This document shows, piece by piece, positions 33,510-36,680 of a stretch of DNA of 36,680 nt; within the stretch, counting starts at the first letter, position 1, and each line of letters opens with the position of its first letter. Below the pieces are notes generated by a model that saw only the letters and a program-made list of their open reading frames with translations, made no database searches and was not told the DNA's origin. The DNA is from Chlorobiales bacterium. GTDB taxonomy: Bacteria; Bacteroidota; Chlorobiia; Chlorobiales; Chlorobiaceae. The stretch spans positions 1 to 36,680 of the forward strand of contig JAKSDC010000197.1 of the NCBI GenBank assembly GCA_022360275.1, given 5' to 3'. The translations under genes and the position numbers were made by a program.

Positions 33510-35150
33510 ATGAAAATTTTGATGGTTCAGCCAAATTATCACTCTGGAGGAGCCGAAATCGCTGGAAACTGGACCCCGAGCTGGGTGGCGTATATCGGCG
33601 GTGCACTGAAAAAAGCAGGCTACACGCAAATTCGTTTTGTCGATGCCATGGCCGAAGACCTTCCGGATGAAACCATTGAGGAGATTATTCGGCAAAACAA
33701 ACCGGACGTGGTCATGACAACCAATATCACGCCCTCTATTTTCAAAGCTCAGGATATCATGAAGATCGCCAAGAAAGTCGACCCAAATATCAGAACGATC
33801 ATGGGCGGCATTCATTCGACGTTCATGTATCCGCAGGTTCTGACGGAAGCTCCTGAAACCGACTACGTTATCCGGGGCGAGGGAGAAGAGGTGGCTGTCA
33901 ATATCATCAAGGCTGTCGATGCAGGTACAGACCTGAAAGAGCGCGAAAACATCACCGGTATCGCCTATATCAATGATGATGGAGAAGTCCACGCCACACC
34001 GGCTCATCCGGTTATCGAGGATCTCGATGACCTGACACCTGACTGGAGTCTTTACGACTGGGACAAGTATATCTACACACCTCTTAACTGCCGCCTTGCC
34101 GTTCCGAATTTTGCCCGCGGCTGCCCCTTTACCTGTACCTTCTGCTCTCAGTGGCAGTTCTGGCGCCGGTACCGTGCAAGGAGCCCGAAACACTTTGTCG
34201 ATGAGATTGAAATTCTGGTCAAGAAATACAATGTCGGTTTCTTTATCCTTGCCGACGAAGAGCCAACCATCAACAAGCAGAAATTCGTCTCTCTCTGCCA
34301 GGAGCTCATCGACAGAAAGCTCGATGTAACCTGGGGTATCAACACCAGGGTAACCGATATCATGCGCGATGAAGACCTGCTGCCGTTCTACCGCAAAGCC
34401 GGCCTGGTCCACGTTTCTCTCGGTACGGAAGCCGCCAGCCAGATGAACCTGAACCGTTTCCGTAAAGAAACAACCATCGAGGAAAACAAGTACGCAATCA
34501 AGCTGCTGCAGAAAAACGGCATCGTTGCCGAAGCCCAGTTCGTTATGGGCCTCGAACACGAAACTCCGCAAACCATCGAGGAAACCTATCAGCTCTGTAA
34601 GGACTGGGATCCCGATATGGCCAACTGGACCATTTACACACCATGGCCGTTCTCCGATCTCTTCAAAGAGCTTGGCGACAGGGTAGAGGTACGAGACTAC
34701 TCGCGCTACAACTTCGTCTCGCCGATCATCAAGCCGGACAACATGGAACGTGAAGATGTCCTTAAAGGCGTACTGAAGTCATACGGACGATTCTACGCCC
34801 GCAAATCATTCTTCAGCTACCCTTGGATCAAGGACCCCTATGTTCGTAAATACATGCTCGGTTGTCTCAAGGCTTTTGCTCAGACCACGTTGACCAAGAG
34901 ATTTTACGATATCGATCGCGTCAAGACAAAGAACCGCAAGATAGAGATCGACCTCGGCTTCGACAAATCAAGGATCCTTACCCAGGAAGAGGTAAAGAAC
35001 CTGAAGGAAAAACGGCCGGAAATGGTTGCCGATATGAGTTTCGGTCTGAAGGAAGCCGGTTACCAGCGCGAACATGACGAACACGACTGGGATGAGTTTG
35101 ATGAAAGCACCATCAAGGATCGTACCTCCTCTACGGTTCGTAACTGCTGA
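33510..35150 (+). CDS. bchE: Anaerobic Mg-protoporphyrin IX monomethyl ester cyclase
   Basis: 546 aa radical-SAM enzyme that forms the isocyclic ring E without oxygen, taking the carbonyl oxygen from water. The N-terminal cobalamin-binding-like domain begins MKILMVQPNYHSGG and includes NIRTIMGGIHSTF. The radical-SAM cluster cysteines are C205, C209 and C212 in CPFTCTFC, followed by a TIM-barrel with FILADEEPTINKQKFVSL and GINTRVTDIM. The length and the QWQFWRRYRARSPKHFV segment fit BchE rather than other B12-radical-SAM enzymes. It follows bchH and bchM in pathway order. A strong terminator follows. Confidence 0.95.
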   Translation: MKILMVQPNYHSGGAEIAGNWTPSWVAYIGGALKKAGYTQIRFVDAMAEDLPDETIEEIIRQNKPDVVMTTNITPSIFKAQDIMKIAKKVDPNIRTIMGGIHSTFMYPQVLTEAPETDYVIRGEGEEVAVNIIKAVDAGTDLKERENITGIAYINDDGEVHATPAHPVIEDLDDLTPDWSLYDWDKYIYTPLNCRLAVPNFARGCPFTCTFCSQWQFWRRYRARSPKHFVDEIEILVKKYNVGFFILADEEPTINKQKFVSLCQELIDRKLDVTWGINTRVTDIMRDEDLLPFYRKAGLVHVSLGTEAASQMNLNRFRKETTIEENKYAIKLLQKNGIVAEAQFVMGLEHETPQTIEETYQLCKDWDPDMANWTIYTPWPFSDLFKELGDRVEVRDYSRYNFVSPIIKPDNMEREDVLKGVLKSYGRFYARKSFFSYPWIKDPYVRKYMLGCLKAFAQTTLTKRFYDIDRVKTKNRKIEIDLGFDKSRILTQEEVKNLKEKRPEMVADMSFGLKEAGYQREHDEHDWDEFDESTIKDRTSSTVRNC

Positions 35151-35169
35151 CAGTTTTCATCGGAAAACA

Positions 35170-35208
35170 GTAACAAAAAACCCTCCTTTCCGGAGGGTTT
35201 TTTGTTAC
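35170..35208. terminator. Bidirectional terminator between bchE and hsp20
   Basis: GTAACAAAAAACCCTCC (35170-35186) is perfectly complementary to GGAGGGTTTTTTGTTAC (35192-35208), a 17-bp stem with a 5-nt loop. Six T stand in the 3' arm in both directions. The stop codon of the convergent hsp20 gene (35205-35207) lies within the stem. Confidence 0.93.
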
Positions 35209-35621
35209 TTGACATTAATCTCTTTTTTCGGCTTTTCAGCAGGCTCTTTTTTCGGCAGGACAATATGGAGAACACCGTTGTCGTAATTGGCTTCGATGTT
35301 TTCAATATCTACGTTCTCGCCTACCGTAAAGCTTCTGCTCATACTGCCGTATGAACGCTCGATCCTGTGATAGTCCTTCTTTTTTTCCTCTTCTTCATGC
35401 GATCTTTCAGCGCTGATAGTAAGGATATCCTCCTCCATGCTGATCCTGACATCCTCTTTCTTCACTCCCGGCATATCAGCGTCAATGTACAAAGTTTTTT
35501 CATCCTCACTCACATCAACCCTGAACGATGGCGCCATAGAAGAAAAAAAAGGAGTCATCGTTTCGCTGAAAGCATTTTCAAACATTTTGAGCGGATCGCG
35601 ACCGTACAGTTTTAATGCCAT
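35205..35621 (-). CDS. Small heat-shock protein, Hsp20/alpha-crystallin family
   Basis: 138 aa ATP-independent holdase chaperone. The alpha-crystallin domain (about residues 32-125) runs from FRVDVSEDEKTLYIDADMPG through VKKEDVRISMEEDILTISAE to NGVLHIVLPKKEPA. The C-terminal I-x-V motif (INV in EINVK) is the usual oligomerisation tail. The N-terminus is short with Phe residues. Translation is supported by GGAGGG six bases before the ATG. Neither a CIRCE element nor a clear sigma-32 promoter was seen in the 132-bp upstream gap. It converges on bchE through a shared terminator. Confidence 0.93.
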   Translation of the reverse strand: MALKLYGRDPLKMFENAFSETMTPFFSSMAPSFRVDVSEDEKTLYIDADMPGVKKEDVRISMEEDILTISAERSHEEEEKKKDYHRIERSYGSMSRSFTVGENVDIENIEANYDNGVLHIVLPKKEPAEKPKKEINVK

Positions 35622-35753
35622 GATTATCCCTCCATTAATTGTTACGTAAAGCCATGAAAAAAAGCAACATCAACACCGCTACACCCTGCTGTGGGTGCAA
35701 AAAAGATCAACAAAAAGAAATGCAGAAAAATTCCGTCTCAACTTTCGGTATAA

Positions 35754-36677
35754 TTACCCGTTTTTTCTTTTCCTGCCCTTAGTTTTCGATGTTTTCCTTG
35801 CCGTTCCTATTCCCAGAATATCTGCTATATTAGCCCGAAGATCGATCACCGGCTCGATGAGAGAACCTGCACAGGTCATGACTGTCGTGACTCCCGGCCC
35901 ATGTCCGGCAACAAAGCAATTGCTGTGGACGACGACCCCTATGGAAACCGCACCCTGACGGTATGCTCTGCCATAACGGTTATCGTGATCGAGAAGAGCG
36001 ACAAAATCACCGAACCGCATCCTGTCGAGCCCGTATTTCCTGACCGTCTCATCGTCACTCGTCATGATATCGTAATCACCTTTGGCTACATGGGAAGCCC
36101 CCACCCCTGAACCCATACAGGCTGCAGGAACAACCGTGGTAACTGGAACCTCGAGCGAGTTTTCTCCGGCCTGTTTGATCTTCATTTTTTTCAGCAGCTC
36201 GGGCGCAAGGTTGAAAAGAATGATATCGGGATAATCAACGAGTTTCAATCCTTGGCCCTTCGCATGCACCATAATAGTGTCACTGTAGGTAAGTTTCTTT
36301 TTGACCTCGTGAGAGAAATCGACAATAACATGCTCGGAGCCACCATGATGCCCGAGAACCACCCCTTTTTCTCCTTTCGCCTCACCTGAAATAACCGTTG
36401 CCGTATTGCCGACGCACGAATAAATCTGCAGGGCATTGTTTGGATGGTCGAACGGCTTGTGCGTATCTGCCGTGCAGCTTACACCTGGCTCGACATGATC
36501 ACCGGCCCAGCCGAATGCACTGTCACCTGCCTGGACATTCAGAGTAATACCTCCTATAGAAGGCAGAAGAAAAGGTTCCCCCTGGTGATCAACGCTCCAG
36601 CTCCCCCTTGTCTTGGGCGGCCCAGGTTGACACTGCAGCAAAAATTCCACGAGATTTTTTTCATTGGTTTTCAACAT
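35754..36677 (-). CDS. DUF4438-type protein of unknown function
   Basis: 307 aa, resembling the DUF4438 family known from archaea and anaerobic bacteria. Near the N-terminus are SVDHQGEPFLLPSIGGITLN and AFGWAGDHVEPGVSC, and in the middle AKGEKGVVLGHHGGSEHVIV. The C-terminal half has VPAACMGSGVGASHVAKGDYD and SNCFVAGHGPGVTTVM, with clustered Gly, His and Cys that look like a metal or ligand site. The C-terminus is basic (KTSKTKGRKRKNG), perhaps for nucleic acid or acidic surfaces. No signal peptide. The ATG is 3 bp from the window end, so an upstream extension cannot be ruled out. It is on the same strand as hsp20, 132 bp away. Activity is unknown. Confidence 0.75.
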   Translation of the reverse strand: MLKTNEKNLVEFLLQCQPGPPKTRGSWSVDHQGEPFLLPSIGGITLNVQAGDSAFGWAGDHVEPGVSCTADTHKPFDHPNNALQIYSCVGNTATVISGEAKGEKGVVLGHHGGSEHVIVDFSHEVKKKLTYSDTIMVHAKGQGLKLVDYPDIILFNLAPELLKKMKIKQAGENSLEVPVTTVVPAACMGSGVGASHVAKGDYDIMTSDDETVRKYGLDRMRFGDFVALLDHDNRYGRAYRQGAVSIGVVVHSNCFVAGHGPGVTTVMTCAGSLIEPVIDLRANIADILGIGTARKTSKTKGRKRKNG

Positions 36678-36680
36678 AGC

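Noticed and set aside
33492..34571. 359-aa minus-strand frame antisense to bchE
   Set aside because: bchE is certain on the plus strand with a perfect ribosome binding site; this is a shadow frame.
35682..35696. CACCC/GGGTG hairpin in the hsp20 upstream gap, considered as a terminator of the DUF4438 gene or an RNA thermometer
   Set aside because: On the transcribed strand the T-run precedes rather than follows the stem, and it does not involve the ribosome binding site.

Overview
The window comes from a green sulfur bacterium (Chlorobiaceae; Chlorobium, Chlorobaculum or Prosthecochloris-like). The diagnosis rests on chlorosome envelope genes (csmC-csmA), tandem large-subunit Mg-chelatase genes (bchS- and bchH-like), bchM and bchE, set among ordinary housekeeping genes. 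No rRNA, tRNA, insertion sequence, phage gene or CRISPR array was seen. Coding density is high and most genes lack a clear Shine-Dalgarno sequence; csmA, csmC, bchE, bchH and hsp20 have good ones.

Layout. (1) 1-9453, housekeeping: a ComEA-like helix-hairpin-helix membrane protein and an unrecognised 292-aa protein (+), converging on asd (-); then a minus-strand run of an SDR epimerase, recA and dusB; then on the plus strand an M16 zinc peptidase and trigger factor, converging on nadC. (2) 9586-10502: folB-folK, translationally coupled, closed by a hairpin terminator. (3) 10575-15994, minus strand, chlorosome region: an ArsA/Get3-like ATPase, csmC, csmA with its own strong terminator, a 582-aa protein with a repeated basic motif in a disordered tail, and a second ArsA/Get3-like ATPase. 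Both ATPases end in an HSP20-like domain. (4) 16205-18625: pyrK, ssb, holA. (5) 18718-21182: an SDR epimerase divergent from a serine-palmitoyltransferase-like PLP enzyme, a possible sphingolipid pair. (6) 21399-24178: a TonB-dependent receptor, then a 3'-end remnant of a second receptor lying between two terminators. (7) 24313-35150: bchS, a small membrane protein, bchH, bchM, bchE, covering Mg insertion, methylation and anaerobic cyclisation in bacteriochlorophyll synthesis. (8) 35205-36677: hsp20 and a DUF4438-type protein (-).

How the parts work together: the BchH/BchS-BchM-BchE block makes the Mg-porphyrin precursors of BChl a and BChl c. CsmA binds BChl a in the chlorosome baseplate and CsmC lies in the chlorosome envelope. 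The two HSP20-tailed ATPases flank the csm genes and may help handle hydrophobic envelope proteins, but that is inference from position and domain content. The bchS/bchH assignment uses active-region motifs plus the remembered bchS-orf-bchH-bchM-bchE order of Chlorobaculum tepidum.
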